A stretch of DNA of 64,000 nucleotides, from contig CM049313.1 in assembly GCA_026874595.1 (NCBI GenBank), positions 16,739,508 through 16,803,507 on the forward strand, in the 5' to 3' direction. The position numbers and the translations under genes were made by a program. Within the stretch, counting starts at the first letter, position 1, and each line of letters opens with the position of its first letter. The stretch comes from Sipunculus nudus (lineage: Eukaryota; Annelida; Sipuncula; Golfingiida; Sipunculidae). This document shows positions 13,685-26,420 of the stretch, piece after piece. Under the pieces are notes generated by a model. The model searched no databases and was not told where the DNA came from. It saw nothing but the letters and a program-made list of their open reading frames with translations.

Positions 13685-14895
13685 TAGTGCTGTAATGATA
13701 CATATCTTCATGACATTGAATTGTTTTTTTTATTCTTAACTCAAAATATACAGTGCAATTTGTATATGATGTATATATTGTAAATAAATTTATAAATTTC
13801 TGTATTTTTTCCTTAAAAAAATAGCATAACTTCCTTTAAAAAAATTGTTATCTTAACCTCTGAAATCCATCCCCAAGCAAATTTTTTTCAGGCAGATGCA
13901 GTTCAGCTCGATTTTTGACAGATAAAAGTTCAGCCTTACAGTTACAGGCCTTGCATGGCAATAAATGACTGTTGTTTTTAAACTATGACGTGTTTGTGCA
14001 TTAGATGGTCAAATTGATTAACATGTCCATGCAGGATTATGTGATGATACGTGTACAATATTTTGCTTTATCATTAGGTATCTGTACAGGGGGGTATTGC
14101 TGCAGTACTACTGACAGTTTAGCTTTGCTCCGCATCAAGCACTGTCAGTCTGTACAGGTCGACAAAGATTGACAAAATCTGGACAAAATGGACATTTTGC
14201 AAATTACCAATAGAATTGACTATAACTAATTTGAAAAAAATTCATATTGATTGAAAGGTATTTTTTAATCTGAATAAAAATTAGGGTGCTGCATGCACAT
14301 TCAGTGTGACGGCTTTAACTTGTACGGTGACATACTTGCGTATTACACTTGACTGTCGGCCTATCTGTGGTTGGATATGCTATATGTCGGAAATACAGTT
14401 ATTGACTGAGGGTGAAAGCCTTTAAAATATGGATGTTGTAACTTTGGGCCACAAGAATGGCTATTGACTGCGGATGATGTTTCTGCCTGGCAACTGCACA
14501 GAGTGTTTCAGTGGGTTGTGTGTGACACAACTGAAAGATAATTAACATTGACAGATATCATTGTAAATGTTTTGACCTTGAAGTTACCACAGAACTGGCT
14601 ATTGATTTAATTTTACCTTTTGTCACCTACCCACCTGTTTTTCAGGAACATTTCTTGGAACATGAACGCAATTGTGCAGAATCCACCATCTTCTGTATGT
14701 GGTCAGTTCCCGAATATATATAAAACATCTATAAGTATGATCTCCAAGTTTGTAGACACATTGATCAGGTTTGAAGCAATCATGCAGCCTCCACCATCTC
14801 CAGTCTGTGGTCTGATCCCAAATATACCATAAATGTCTATATCTAATGTCTATACATATTTTCACAACATTTGTCTTCACTAATGGTATTTAGTG

Positions 14896-15317
14896 TGTTG
14901 TGAAGACAAATAAATGAGGAGAAATTCCTGGGACGATCCGGGAGGTGAACCCAGGTTGGTGGCGCACAAGTCCGGTGTCCCAACCGCTTCGCTGGCAAAG
15001 CAAGCTTCACTAGCGAGACAGTTCAGTCTGCTTTTATGTGCACCCTGTAACACACCCCCTCTTAAGAGCGTTCTGCTATCAGAACAAGACTAATTATCCC
15101 AGGAGTCACACTTTGGTGAGCTTATTCCCTGGGCCACAAAGTTAAACGTCACGTTAGACGAGCCCCAATTTTGTTACAAATACAAATAAATGAGGGGAAA
15201 ATCCTGGGCTGATCTGGGAGTCGAACCCAGGTCGGTGGCGCACAAGTCCGGCTTCGCTAGAAAAGCAAGCGTCACTAGCGAGACAGTTCGGTCCTCTTTT
15301 ATGTGCATTCCGTAACA
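14896..15317 (-). mobile_element. TRIM-type LTR retroelement, copy 1
   Basis: 422 bases, minus orientation. Two LTRs (15172-15317 as 5' LTR, 14896-15052 as 3' LTR) begin TGTTAC and end near-complementary ...AACA, around a 119-base internal part. A 4-base target duplication AGTG flanks it (14892-14895 and 15318-15321). The internal part begins with a sequence close to the tRNA-Pro primer site (plus-strand agacgagccccaa at 15156-15168) and ends with a purine tract AAGAGGGGG before the 3' LTR. No coding capacity. Each LTR contains a tRNA-like T arm; in the 5' LTR it is CTGGGTTCGACTCCCAG. Confidence 0.8.
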
Positions 15318-15547
15318 AGTGTCCTAGGTTAAATGCTGAAACAAATATTTTTAGCAGCTGCTAAAATGTTGTTGTGTACGCACTCTTAAAAGTTAACTAC
15401 CTTAACAAAGGATGGCTGCTCATGCAACAAGATTTCTGATCTATAATCAGATTAATGGAGAGAATCCATGTAGATACAAGATATGAACTTGGGATTCACT
15501 CAGCAAATCATTTATGTGCAGTTTTCTGTAAAATAAAAAAAATATAA

Positions 15548-15869
15548 GGCCAAAAAAAATAAAAGGTATGGTTCTCAGGCACCACCAGCGTCAATTTTAA
15601 CCCCCCCCCCCCCCCCCCCCCCGCATCAAACATTTTTATTTTGATTTTGTCATTCAAAATGGTAAAATAATACAATTTCGATACGATAACCTTTGTTATG
15701 TAGTTTTTGCCTGTTTAGCAAGAAGAAACCTGTCATTTACATGCTTTTCCCTGATCATATGACATTTTATCGAAACATACAAAAAAAAGGTCAAAAATAA
15801 AATACCGCCCGCCCGCAATGATTTCTGAAAAAAAGTGCCTGAGAACCATACCCTTTTATTTTTTTGGCC
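15548..15869. mobile_element. MITE, PIF/Harbinger type, with central poly-C
   Basis: 322 bases with nearly perfect 35-base inverted ends starting GGCCAAAAAAAATAAAAGG and running to GGTTCTCAGGCAC, flanked by TAA on both sides (15545-15547, 15870-15872). TAA duplications are typical of Harbinger-type MITEs. A 22-base C run sits at 15601-15622. Confidence 0.8.
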
Positions 15870-17709
15870 TAAGGTCTTGTTCTTGGACTGGTCTCATGTG
15901 TTACATGGGGTAAATTTAACAGCCTTAAGGGTGGCTTTGAAAAGATTATTGTAAAATTGGAACCACTAATCATAGCATTGCCAAAATATGTATATTCTGA
16001 AAGCTCTTTTGAGGAGTATTTCAAATTTATTTTAATAGTCTCTATCTAGTACAGTATTGATTTTATCACTATTCAGCTGTAAATGTTCATATAAAATTGT
16101 TAAGTTCTTCAGTCATTATGACATCATTATGAAACTTCAGGTGCAGTCCTGATAACAGATACAGATTCCACCCTTTTCAGAGTTAACATACACATAAAAA
16201 TTACTCATCCACGTTCAGTCCAAAGATACAGTAACTACCCTAAAGTTTTCAACTATTCTTTTATGCCTGACATGCTTAATAATAACTTGAACACCAGTAT
16301 GATTTCCAGAACTGAAATATTGATTCAACAGCTGGAACTAGAAATTATAATTGTCTTTTCCAGCGGCTGTCAAATAAACCATCTTTATTTCAACATGATC
16401 AGCACTCCTGTCTGTTCTGAGTTGAAGTCTCGGTGATAATATATTGTACCTCAGACCCTACTTGTTCTTACCATTGCCTATACACAAAAATGGTTCTATT
16501 TGCTTGTGGTCCACATCTGTTTAATATCAAGGGTACATGTTCCTGGCTTCAGAGCTCCCATGTTCTTTTTATGCTCTTTTCGTCATACATGCCGGAGTGA
16601 CAGATTATCTCTTCATTGAGTTTTCAACGTAATCTGGCCTTTTGAATTGTGGTAAAAAAACGTTTATCACTCCCTTGTTTGTGCGTCAAAGCTGTTTCTG
16701 AGGACACCGAGACATGCTACAGACCATCTTCAAGAAGTATTTCTTCACCCAAGTCATTGCACGTTTTTATGTTTTCTCTCACCGCCAGGTAAAAAATTTT
16801 AATCATCTGTAGCTGACAGATCGACATGGTGAACCAGCAGCTCATCACGCCCGGAGCTCAACTTGTTATTGACGTTGTCTCTGATTGCAAACTTTCAGTA
16901 TTTATTCTGCTGTAATTGTTTGGGGTAGTTTTCCTGCCACAGTTGTGTTATATTATCACACCTTATGGTCAGGTGGTCGTCTGTCTTATGTTTGGAACAT
17001 ATTTTACAGACAGCTCAGGCTTTATAGCAGTGTATGTTGATGGCTTGCTGTATTTGGTTCATCTCACCTCAAGCCAGCGGTTGTCATGGGCGTCTTCTGA
17101 GAAATCAATTTGGCGCCAAGCTTGTGATTTGCCTCTGTGAGAAGTAGCCATTGTGCGGTCCCCATCATATGAGGAGGGCTTCATAAAAACTTATTGTCCA
17201 TTGCTGAGATTAGCTTGTAGCCAGCACTAACCTGCTGCCTCAGCTGCTGGGATTGATATTTCACTGCTGGCACAAGTGACTGGCTGTGTTGATGAAGAAA
17301 TAGCCAGTCCCCTGAGGCCTAGTCTGTTGCTGGACCAGCCAAGCTGTATGCAATATATATGTTATTGCTTTAGCCTTTATGGTGAAATAACTAGAATTTT
17401 TGCACCTTATAAATTAAAAGTTGACTGTTTCTTCTTGAGCTCCATTATTCTTTTGTCAGTTAGTGCATGTGAGTGGTGGGTTAATGCTCAGGGTACTGAT
17501 CTTGTATATTTCATGTGTACACCCTGCACTGACACCCCTGGCTTAGGGCTTAACTACAAGAGAGTCCTCTTCACCCAGGAATACTGCCTGAGGGCTGCTG
17601 GCAGGTGTGGATAGTAAACCTGATGGAATATTCTTTGTTAAAGTACAGGCCATAAATTCTCAATTTGTTAAAAGTTTTGGGAATTTGATTGCATAATAGA
17701 AGGGATCAG

Positions 17710-17807
17710 GGCCAGATCCAGGGTTTTTTGAAGGGCTGGGTTTACAGTTTATGGGAGGGGGTCATTGACCCCCCCCCCCCCCATTAGTTCTCACCCTGGA
17801 TCTGCCA
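17710..17807. mobile_element. Small MITE with AGATCCAGGGT inverted ends
   Basis: About 98 bases with inverted ends AGATCCAGGGT / ACCCTGGATCT and an internal run of 14 C (17769-17782). No target duplication is clear, so the superfamily is open. A similar end may lie at about 31108-31140. Confidence 0.45.
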
Positions 17808-19454
17808 TTGATAATGAATAGGGGGATGGCCTTCCTGTTGGAGATCTATAAAAAAAAAAAATATTTAAGTAACTAGAATATCTGGTGTTTGAAGGGCCAC
17901 AGAACTGAAGTAGATTTGTCTTCAACAATTAGAACTGAATTAAAATGCTTATTCACTGTGAAGTAACCCATTTGCCACAGAAATGAAACATAATGACCAA
18001 GATTCTTGCCATGAGAATTATTATTGTAATTATAATATTAATAAAAATGGTTTATTCCTAGTCCATATAGGTAAACACTGAGAGTGAGGGGTGTAGTGCT
18101 GAATGATTTATTCAGGCATCTGGCCCATTAATAATCCATATCACAAGTGCTCAAACATTATGCTCTTTAAGCAGTCCAACATGTGTACCCAGTCTAAAAT
18201 TTAATGTGACACTAACTACCATAAGCTTACTTGATAAATTCACCGCAGACCGTGTGGTGACTGAAGGCAAAGATGTCTCTGTATAAACAACAGTGACTCA
18301 GTTCGTGAGAGAGAATAAGTTACAACACATAATCAGTATAAGCATGTTTCAGCCAGATATAACTTGTAGCCTGTAGATGAGAAGTAATATTACAAGATGG
18401 CGATCGCTATGCATTATTCAGTCCAGTTGGTTTAGATAACAGGTGCTTCAAGATCATCCCCGCTAGCTCGGTGGAATGAGTCAATTGAATTTTCAAGTTT
18501 TTCATCCTGCCTGATCAGAATACATGGATTTTATCTACTGTTGGGATTGAGATTTTGCATCTGGCACAAATTGCTTTTGACACTTGAAAAAGCTCCCGGG
18601 AATAAAAACGTAGCTCTTTCTGAATCATTGTGACTCATTGGCTGAAAAAAATATGTGACAGTTAATACCATTCTCTTGCTGGCGAAACAGGAGTCCTGTG
18701 GCATCAACAGACAATTCCAAGTTGCTATAGTTACAGATGAAACTAACAAACCAGAGAGTAAAACGCTGACTGCGACTGATATGGTATTCAGTCCTGGTAT
18801 GGTAATACTTCATGCTGGCGGAGTTACTTCATGTAGAAACAGGGCTGACTCATTCCAGCATCAGCTCGTCACAAAGTCTGCTGAGTGTGGCAGAGTCTGC
18901 AGAGAGTGGCAGATTTTGATTAGACATGAATGGTAAAGCTTGGTCAGTTTTCAATTAAGCTTTACTGTTGCTGACTGGCAGCTTCAGCCCTTGGCTGCGA
19001 TGCACTGGACCAGCAGCCAGATTCTTTAAGACTGCAGCCTTCAGTGCACTGCAGCAGTCTGGCTGATGCTGTAACTGTTTATTGTCTCTCTCGTGATTAG
19101 TTTAAATTCTCTGGTGCGTAAATAGCTTTGTGTTGTCAGAGAGACCATCATTAAACTGAATGCACTGGCAAACGCAATATTAAATACTGGTGCTCTATAG
19201 AACAAACAGTGTCTTTTATTATTTTATGCCATTTAAGTGATATTGGAAGTTGATTAAATTTGGAGTTTTGGATTATACTCCCATCATTAAAAAAATCAGA
19301 TTTTGAACCAATATTCCACCAGGAAAGAAAGAAATTTAGATTGTTCTGATAAAGATTATATATATAATGATCTCAGGGAAAGTTTTTGTTTTTCACTCCA
19401 AAATAAATTGTTAGCAATAGGAAATTTATACCAGTGGAAGTACCTCTACATATA

Positions 19455-19614
19455 CAGTGAATCCTGTGTTATGAGACCATACATGAGACTGGCCAAAAGT
19501 GGTCTTAATTCACAGGTGGCCTTATTACACAGGTCAGTTCTAACTTATGTGATTGCTTTCGGTCCACTCTGGGGTGGTTTTATAGACAGATGGTCTTTCA
19601 GACAGTTTCCACTG
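19455..19614. mobile_element. Small MITE, pogo-like ends
   Basis: 160 bases, inverted ends CAGTGAATCCTGT and CAGTGGAAACTGT, flanked by TA on both sides. The CAGTG start and TA target fit pogo/Tigger-like MITEs. Confidence 0.6.
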
Positions 19615-19819
19615 TATCAGTCTGTTGATATCTGATGATATAAATACCTTTGATTGTCGTTGGCAGTGTATTCTTGTGAGAGAAGTAATGCTTAAATATG
19701 GGACGTATATTATGTGGTGAGAAAAATTAAGTGATTCATTTTAATGTAGGATAGTGTTTAATATTATTACATTTTCTATACACCTGTCACATTGATGTGT
19801 TATGGTATACCTATGGTTC

Positions 19820-20720
19820 ATCTGTCTGTTAACCTTTAGTGTCACCCTGATAACATTCTGGGACTTAAATGGATTTTCAGGAAACTCACCATAACTTCTT
19901 ACCACCTGATTATCTGACCTGAGTTCGATTATGGGCAAAATCCCCAAATATTAAATAAGGTCAGAGGTCACTGAGCTACCTTGTGGTGTCGCTGTGATAA
20001 CTTACTAGGAATATGATGGATTTAAAAAAAAAAACCCACAGAAATCTTAACCAATTTAATATATCACCCAAGTTTGATTTCCCGCAAAATCCATGCATAT
20101 TTAATGAGGTCAGAGGTCACCAGAATTAGGTGGTGCCTTGATGACTTAGTTTAAACCTTATTGATTTTCATGAGACTCATCTTATATATAAACTAATAGA
20201 GTTTCTCACCTGATTTACAATCTCGGCAAAATTCAGGCATATTTAATGAGGTCAGAGGTCACCAGGCTACTTTGTGGTATTGCCATTTGTCTGTCCTTAA
20301 ATTTTTACTAGTTTTAGTGTTGCCATGATAACAGAGCTTTGCTGGAACTTGCCATCACAACTAACCAATGCATTCTCTAACCGGAGTTTGATTATAGGCA
20401 AAACCCATGCATATTTAATTAGGTCAGAGGTCACCAGGCCACTTAGTGATGTTGCCATGATAATTTACCAAGAACATTTGTGATGCATTTTGATGAAGCA
20501 CAACATAAATATTTACCTAAGTTTGATTCCTGGCAAAATCCATGCATTTTCATGAGGTCAGAGGTCACCAGACTTTGGTGGAGTTGTCATGGGTATCAAA
20601 AAATCTTATGGATTTACATGGAACTCATTATAGAAATTAACCAAAAGTGTTTCTCACCTCATTTACATTTTCGGCAAAATCCAGGCATATTTAATGAGGT
20701 CAGAGGTCACTAGACCTGCA
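19820..20720. repeat. Tandem array of about 140-base units carrying DR1 motifs
   Basis: Six imperfect units of 134-172 bases. Each contains GGCAAAATCCATGCATATTT-like sequence followed by a perfect AGGTCAGAGGTCA (19958, 20107, 20249, 20421, 20555, 20697). That string is the DR1 form recognised by RXR/HNF4/COUP-type nuclear receptors. Whether the motif is functional or simply part of a repeat is not shown by the sequence. Confidence 0.8.
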
Positions 20721-21738
20721 ATGGGCATATAATGCACCATTTGCGGTGCTCTTGTTTTTATAGAGTTGTACCCTTAATTGAATAAGGAATTGCATTGTTT
20801 TGCAATTATTTAGAATTCATGAACTTTGGATTGATTATTTAGTTCCTTAGGTGCAACAAGGCCAACTGGTTGTTTTGCTTGTTATTGAAGACACCTGTAA
20901 TTGTTAGTCCATTACATGTGTTGGACCAGGTGTCTATCCGATAACTTGATCTCATCACCTAGCATAAATCTGTAGTCATGATAATTGAGTAACTGTCGTA
21001 ACCATCACTGTGCATGATTGGTCTGAAAGTTAGATGACCAGAGCAGCCCACTCAAGGACTTTGGTGTGAATCTGTCAATAGTTAGCAGTACTTGTGTAAC
21101 CAATTTAATTGAGCAGATCTGGTTGTCTTATGTTAGATAGGCCCCTCTTTAAGTGAATTTTGCTGTCAGTTTTACACTTTTAATGAAGATTTTGTTTTTA
21201 TGGGAAAGTTTCTCATCACTCTCTTGAACTAGTTCATTCTGCAGTAAAATTTGAAAGCAGCATGGACTGGCCAAGATAACCTTTTGACAGTAGTAACCGT
21301 CACAATAAATCTTTGAAAAGCAGCAAAATTTTAGTTATTGGTGAAAACTATAGAGTTACAGTGACAGTGATTTATTGACTTATATTGGACATTTAATGTT
21401 ATGCACAGATTGTTCAGATACTTCAGCAGTAGTTATGTTAATAAACCAATCAAATTCAAGTGTTAATTACCAGGAAAACCAGAAAAAATTAAAGAAGAAA
21501 GTGCAGTGTCCGTTAAGAGATATCCTGAAATTACATGTGTTTGAATTAGCTGATAAATCTGTGAAAATGTATGTCATATTTGAACACATTGAATGGTATT
21601 TAAGTTCTGTGGCATAACACTTACTGAAATAAAAACACTACCTTGAATTGATATAGATTTGACAAGATGTCACAATTTACAGAGTGAAATTAAATAAAAT
21701 GAATTTTGATTATTTTTGTTTTTTATTTTTTTTTCCAG

Positions 21739-21973
21739 ATTACACGGATGGAGTATGTACATTCGAAGCATTTAATCTATCGTGACGTGAAGCCAGAAAA
21801 CTTCCTGATTGGACGGCAGTCTAATAAGAAACAGCACATTATTCACATCATAGATTTTGGCTTGGCCAAGGAATACATAGACCCAGAGACTCACAAACAC
21901 ATACCCTACAGGGAACACAAAAGCTTAACGGGGACTGCCAGATATATGAGTATAAACACACATCTAGGAAAAG
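21739..21973 (+). CDS. CSNK1G: Casein kinase 1 gamma, catalytic-loop and activation-loop exon
   Basis: Acceptor ttttttttccag, phase-0 start, 78 codons plus one base, donor gtaggt. The exon starts [10 protein letters not shown], then carries the catalytic loop [13 protein letters not shown] with the catalytic Asp, the metal-binding DFG in [13 protein letters not shown], and the CK1-specific stretches [16 protein letters not shown] and THLGK. All catalytic residues expected here are present, so the enzyme should be active. The SIN motif in place of APE is the CK1-family hallmark. The split Gly-Lys-Glu codon at the end joins exactly to the next exon. A frame reading past the donor gives only a short non-conserved extension. 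Confidence 0.97.
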
Positions 21974-22194
21974 GTAGGTCACTGTCAAGGTTACTGTCGC
22001 AGGATCTGTTCTATGTTTTATTTGTGTGTTTTTTATATAATGTTCATTCCGCATTGGAACGGATAAGATGAGTATCATGTCACTGTGAACAAATGACTGG
22101 GTAAGCTGATAGGGCCTTCTTTAGTTGTGATGCTAGTCACACAGAAAACTGCACTGCACAGGCAGTCCATACTGTCACACCAGTATAAAGATAT

Positions 22195-24136
22195 TCAGAT
22201 AATAATTGTATCCGCTAAAACAGAGTTTTGCGGATACTATGTTTTCAGCTGCACGCCGCCGCCGCCGCGTAGGTGTCTGGAGAACTCCTCCGTAACCGCT
22301 GGGCAGAATTTTACGAAACCAGGGATTATGTTCGGGTCACATGTGAACTGCTGCGCCCTGATTTTGTTTTGACCTCTGACCTTTCCTCTGCGCTCTGCGT
22401 CCGTTTGTGCGTCTGTTTCCACACAAAAACCCACATATCTCGGGAACCGTTTGACTGATCAGGAAAATTTTTTTGCACAAATGTAGCCCTTGGAGAGCTT
22501 TATAACATACACAAAAAATGGTGGCGCCACCTGCAACCATGTTTGCACAGTGTTCATCTGTTCGTCTGCCTTGGGTTAAAATCACTCATATCTCTGCAGT
22601 GACCAGTCTATTTCACCTAGAGTACACTAATAGAGAAAGTGGTCAGCATAACCATTTTGATTGGCTCTGGTAGCGTTTTAGTTTGGAAATCTCTCTGCAG
22701 CTCTTTATGCCCACAGCATTTACTAGTGTACATGTATCAGTTATTATTCATTTAGAACAGGCTTGTGTCTTAGTTTCATCATGCATAAACATCCGTGATA
22801 GCTTTTCTGATTTTATGACAAGTGGCGCCACCTACATTCACGTTTACGCTGCAGACATGCAAGCTCATATCTCAGGAACCATTTGACCGATCAGGAAAAT
22901 TTTTTTGCACAAATGTAGCCCTTGGAGAGCTTTTTAACATACACTAATAGAGAAAGTGGTCAGCATAACCATTTTGATTGGCTCTGGTAGCGTTTTAGTT
23001 TGGAAATCTCTCTGCAGCTCTTTATGCCCACAGCATTTACTAGTGTACATGTATCAGTTATTATTCATTTAGAACAGGCTTGTGTCTTAGTTTCAGCATG
23101 CATAAACATCCTGGATAGCTTTTCTGATTTTATGACAAGTGGCGCCACCTACATTCACGTTTACGCTGCAGACATGCAAGCTCATATCTCAGGAACCGTT
23201 TGACCGATCAGGAAAATTTTTTTGCACAAATGTAGCCCTTGGAGAGCTTTATAACATACACAAAAAATGGTTGCGCCACCTGCAACCATGTTTCCACAGT
23301 GTCCATCTGTTCGTCTGCCTTGAGTTAAAATCACTCATATCTCTGCAGTGACTTGAGTAATTCATCTGAAATTCGGCATGCGTATACATCCTGGATAGCT
23401 TTTCTGATTTTATGACAAGTGGCGCCACCTACATTCACGTTTATGCTGCAGACATCCAAGCTCATATCTCGGGAACCGTTTGACCGATTGGGCCAAAATT
23501 TTGCATGTGTATAGATCTCACATAGCTCTTCATCATACGCAAAACTGGTGGAGCCACCTGCAGCCATTTTTGCACAGCTCCTGTCTGTTTGTCTGCCATG
23601 GGATAAAATCACTCATATCTCGGCAGTGGTTTGACATATCTGCCTAAAATTTTGCAGGTTTATACATCCCCGACAGCTCTCTTGATTTTATGACAGGTGA
23701 CGCCACCTGCATTCTAGTTTATGCAGCAGACATCCAAGCACATATCTTGGGAACCGTTTGACCTATTGGGCCAAAGTTTTGCATGTGTATAGTTCTCACA
23801 TAGCTCTTTATCATACGCAAAACTGGTGGCGTCACCTGCAACCATTTTTGCTCAGCGTCCATCTGTTTGTCTGCCACGGGCTAAAATCACTCATATACAT
23901 GTAGTGGTTTGACTTATCTGCCTTAAATTTTGCATATGTATACAACTTGGACGGCTTTCTGGATTTTGTGGTGGGGGGGGGGGGGGGGGGCAACCTACGT
24001 ACACAATTTGGCTGCAGACATCCATGCTAATATGCAACACTATTTCCCCTTGCCACTCAATCCATGCCTCACTTCACCCGTTCCACTCTGATTTAGGCGG
24101 ATACACATAGTCGCTTGTCGACTGCCCGTATTCTAG
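22195..24136 (+). mobile_element. Helitron-like non-autonomous element, copy 1
   Basis: The 3' end has hairpin AGTCGCTTGTCGACT, nine bases, then CTAG followed by T, the Helitron terminus pattern. The 5' end begins TCAGATAATAATTGTATCC, followed by a near-perfect palindrome GTATCCGC...GCGGATAC. The interior is a minisatellite of about 280-base units built from half-units with the palindrome GGTGGCGCCACC. Two units carry a 159-base foreign insert (22627-22785, 22944-23102). Open frames inside are repeat artefacts. Confidence 0.7.
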
Positions 24137-25169
24137 TTTACAATTAGGCTGTCAGTGAGGAATAAAGAATACATGTAAAAATATATCACTTAAACCATGG
24201 GATACATGCTTGTATGTTGTCAGAAATTCAACAAACATCAGTATTTTCATTGTGGGTTTTCCTGTAAGTCTGTAATAATAGTAGAATCTTAGGTCAGAAG
24301 GGCAAAATTTAATGATTTTCAGTTAGATTTCCAACCTGTATTTCATTACTAATTTTCAGAAGTATAGCAGTATAATTACTGGTATATAATCCGTCATTTG
24401 TGAAATCTTGGTCTGTAAATGATGTGAAATATCCCAAATAGCTTGCACTACTTCTACATTTTTACTGTCAGAATATGGTATATTCAGCTAATTAATTATC
24501 TACCCATTTAAATGGTCAGTGGTCCTGATTTAAGCTTGTAATAGGGCCCAACAGGTAACCAAATCTGGCTAGAACATTCACTGCTGAATGCCTTGGATTG
24601 TTGAAGCAAGTGACCTTAATGAATATTCATGGGAACTTCTGACCTGTGTCATGAATCATTTAATTAAGGTCAACTGTGTTTGCCTTGTTCAGGTTCATCA
24701 GCCAGTTGTTTATCCATCTACTACAGAGAATACTTGCATTGCTCTCGCTCATTAGTGACAGTTTGTGTGAACTAATAGAACTAGGACTATGGCTGCTAAC
24801 GAGAGGGCAATCTCTGAACAGGGACACAGATGACATATTTGAAAAAACATATCGTAATAGGTTTTGAAATATGTATTATGGATTTTCCGTACTTAAAAGT
24901 CATGAAATTAAATAAATGTTCTGCAATTCATAGAAGTATTTAAATCATTTGCTGACAGTTCGGCGTTGCACAAAATATCAGAAATAATAACACCTGGAAA
25001 ACTTTATTAACAATACTTTAATGACTTGCACAGGCATTAGGTTCCCAACCATTCTAGAATTTAAGGAAAACCTAGAAAATGAGTTTTCCCCTTTATTCTA
25101 GACCAGAAATCTTCAAGGATATTTAGAAAAAATGGCTCAAACCAGGGAAAAGTTCAGGCATTGATAGTC

Positions 25170-25328
25170 CTAATAGAGAAAGTGGTCAGCATAACCATTT
25201 TGATTGGCTCTGGTAGCGTTTTAGTTTGGAAATCTCTCTGCAGCTCTTTATGCCCACAGCATTTACTAGTGTACATGTATCAGTTATTATTCATTTAGAA
25301 CAGGCTTGTGTCTTAGTTTCATCATGCA
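25170..25328 (+). repeat. 159-base dispersed repeat, solo copy
   Basis: Nearly identical to the segments at 22627-22785 and 22944-23102 inside the Helitron-like element, with the same two boundaries (start CTAATAGAGAAAGTGG, end TCATGCA). No inverted ends or poly(A) tail are seen, so its type is unknown. Confidence 0.75.
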
Positions 25329-26337
25329 ACTGCTGTTCAGTGTATCAGCATCGAAGATTTGTGGGACTAGAAAGAAATTGAATGGATTTTCCTGGAATTC
25401 AGAAAAATCAGTATCAGCAGAAATGTGGATTTTGTTTTCATGAAATGCCAGGAAGCCTGAAGGCAGTAAAAGCTGTAAGACTGAACAAGACTATAAAACC
25501 AGGTTGGAAAAGTGTGAAGTTGGATGAAGCAGCTATTGTCAGAGCTGTCAGACTCTTAACCAGCCACCTCTACCTTAAAGGTGCCCATTCACCTACCTTT
25601 TGAAAAAGAATTTATGTGATTTCTGGCTTCCTCTGTGTATATATTGATGATCTTAGGGTAATTCTGGTTATGGAAAATTCTTCAAGGCCTCTGTAAAGGA
25701 TGTATGAATTTGTTTATTAACAACATGGTTGTAAACACAGCAATGTTGACAAACAAAAAAAAACATATAAACTAAGGTACCTAAGTGGTTGCATATATGC
25801 AGAGGTAGAAAGGTAACTTGTTGCAAAATGCCATTTGCAAATCTCTGGCTTATCTGACTTGTTGCTAGATGCCCTTGTTGAATTTGTTCTATTTTGGCCA
25901 GCCCCACATATTATAAAGATGTTGATATAAACAAAACAAGCAGCCTGTGTGCGGTGATATCCACATTTTCTGGCCTATTTTAATAAAAGCTCCAAGGGAT
26001 TACCTTTAGTTTATAAGGGTCAGATAGGTGATTGGGCCCCTTTAATTTATCTGATCCAGGTTAGGAGGACTTGGGCACTCCTGGTGAAAAGCACTTGATC
26101 CAACACTTACATGACAAATAAATTGTAAGTAAATATTAATAAGAATAGGGCTCATGTGTAAAATGTTAATAAAGACCTTATAAATGGTGAATGATGGCAT
26201 CAGGGGCAGTGAAAGTAAAGTATTGCTGGGAACCTTTCATGAAAACACACATACCTCTTCCGAAATTCTGCTGTAAATGTGTGAAATTCAGCCATGCAAA
26301 AATGAAGACTGGTCATGCTGATCTCTGCTGTAAGTCC

Positions 26338-26420
26338 GGAGCTTGGTAGCTGAGTGGTCAAGTGTCAAACTAGGGATCAGCAGCTGCTTGTCTAAACCCT
26401 GTCAATTCAACACTTCAGAG
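26338..26420 (+). repeat. Possible tRNA-derived SINE fragment
   Basis: TAGCTGAGTGGTCAAGTG at 26347 fits a pol III A box of a tRNA-Ser/Leu-like sequence. The B box is not convincing, so this is a weak call. Confidence 0.25.

Larger units (their letters stand above)
10998..21738 (+). other. Intron of casein kinase 1 gamma
   Basis: About 10.7 kb between the hinge exon and the catalytic-loop exon. It holds a TIR element (12280-13684), a TRIM (14896-15317), a Harbinger-type MITE (15548-15869), two small MITEs (17710-17807, 19455-19614) and a tandem array with DR1 motifs (19820-20720). The remainder is AT-rich sequence with short open frames that look like chance. Confidence 0.85.

Noticed and set aside
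22683-23612. Several open frames inside the Helitron-like repeats (also at 41807-43302)
   Set aside because: They recur because the 280-base unit recurs, shift frame between units (280 is not a multiple of three), and occur on both strands.
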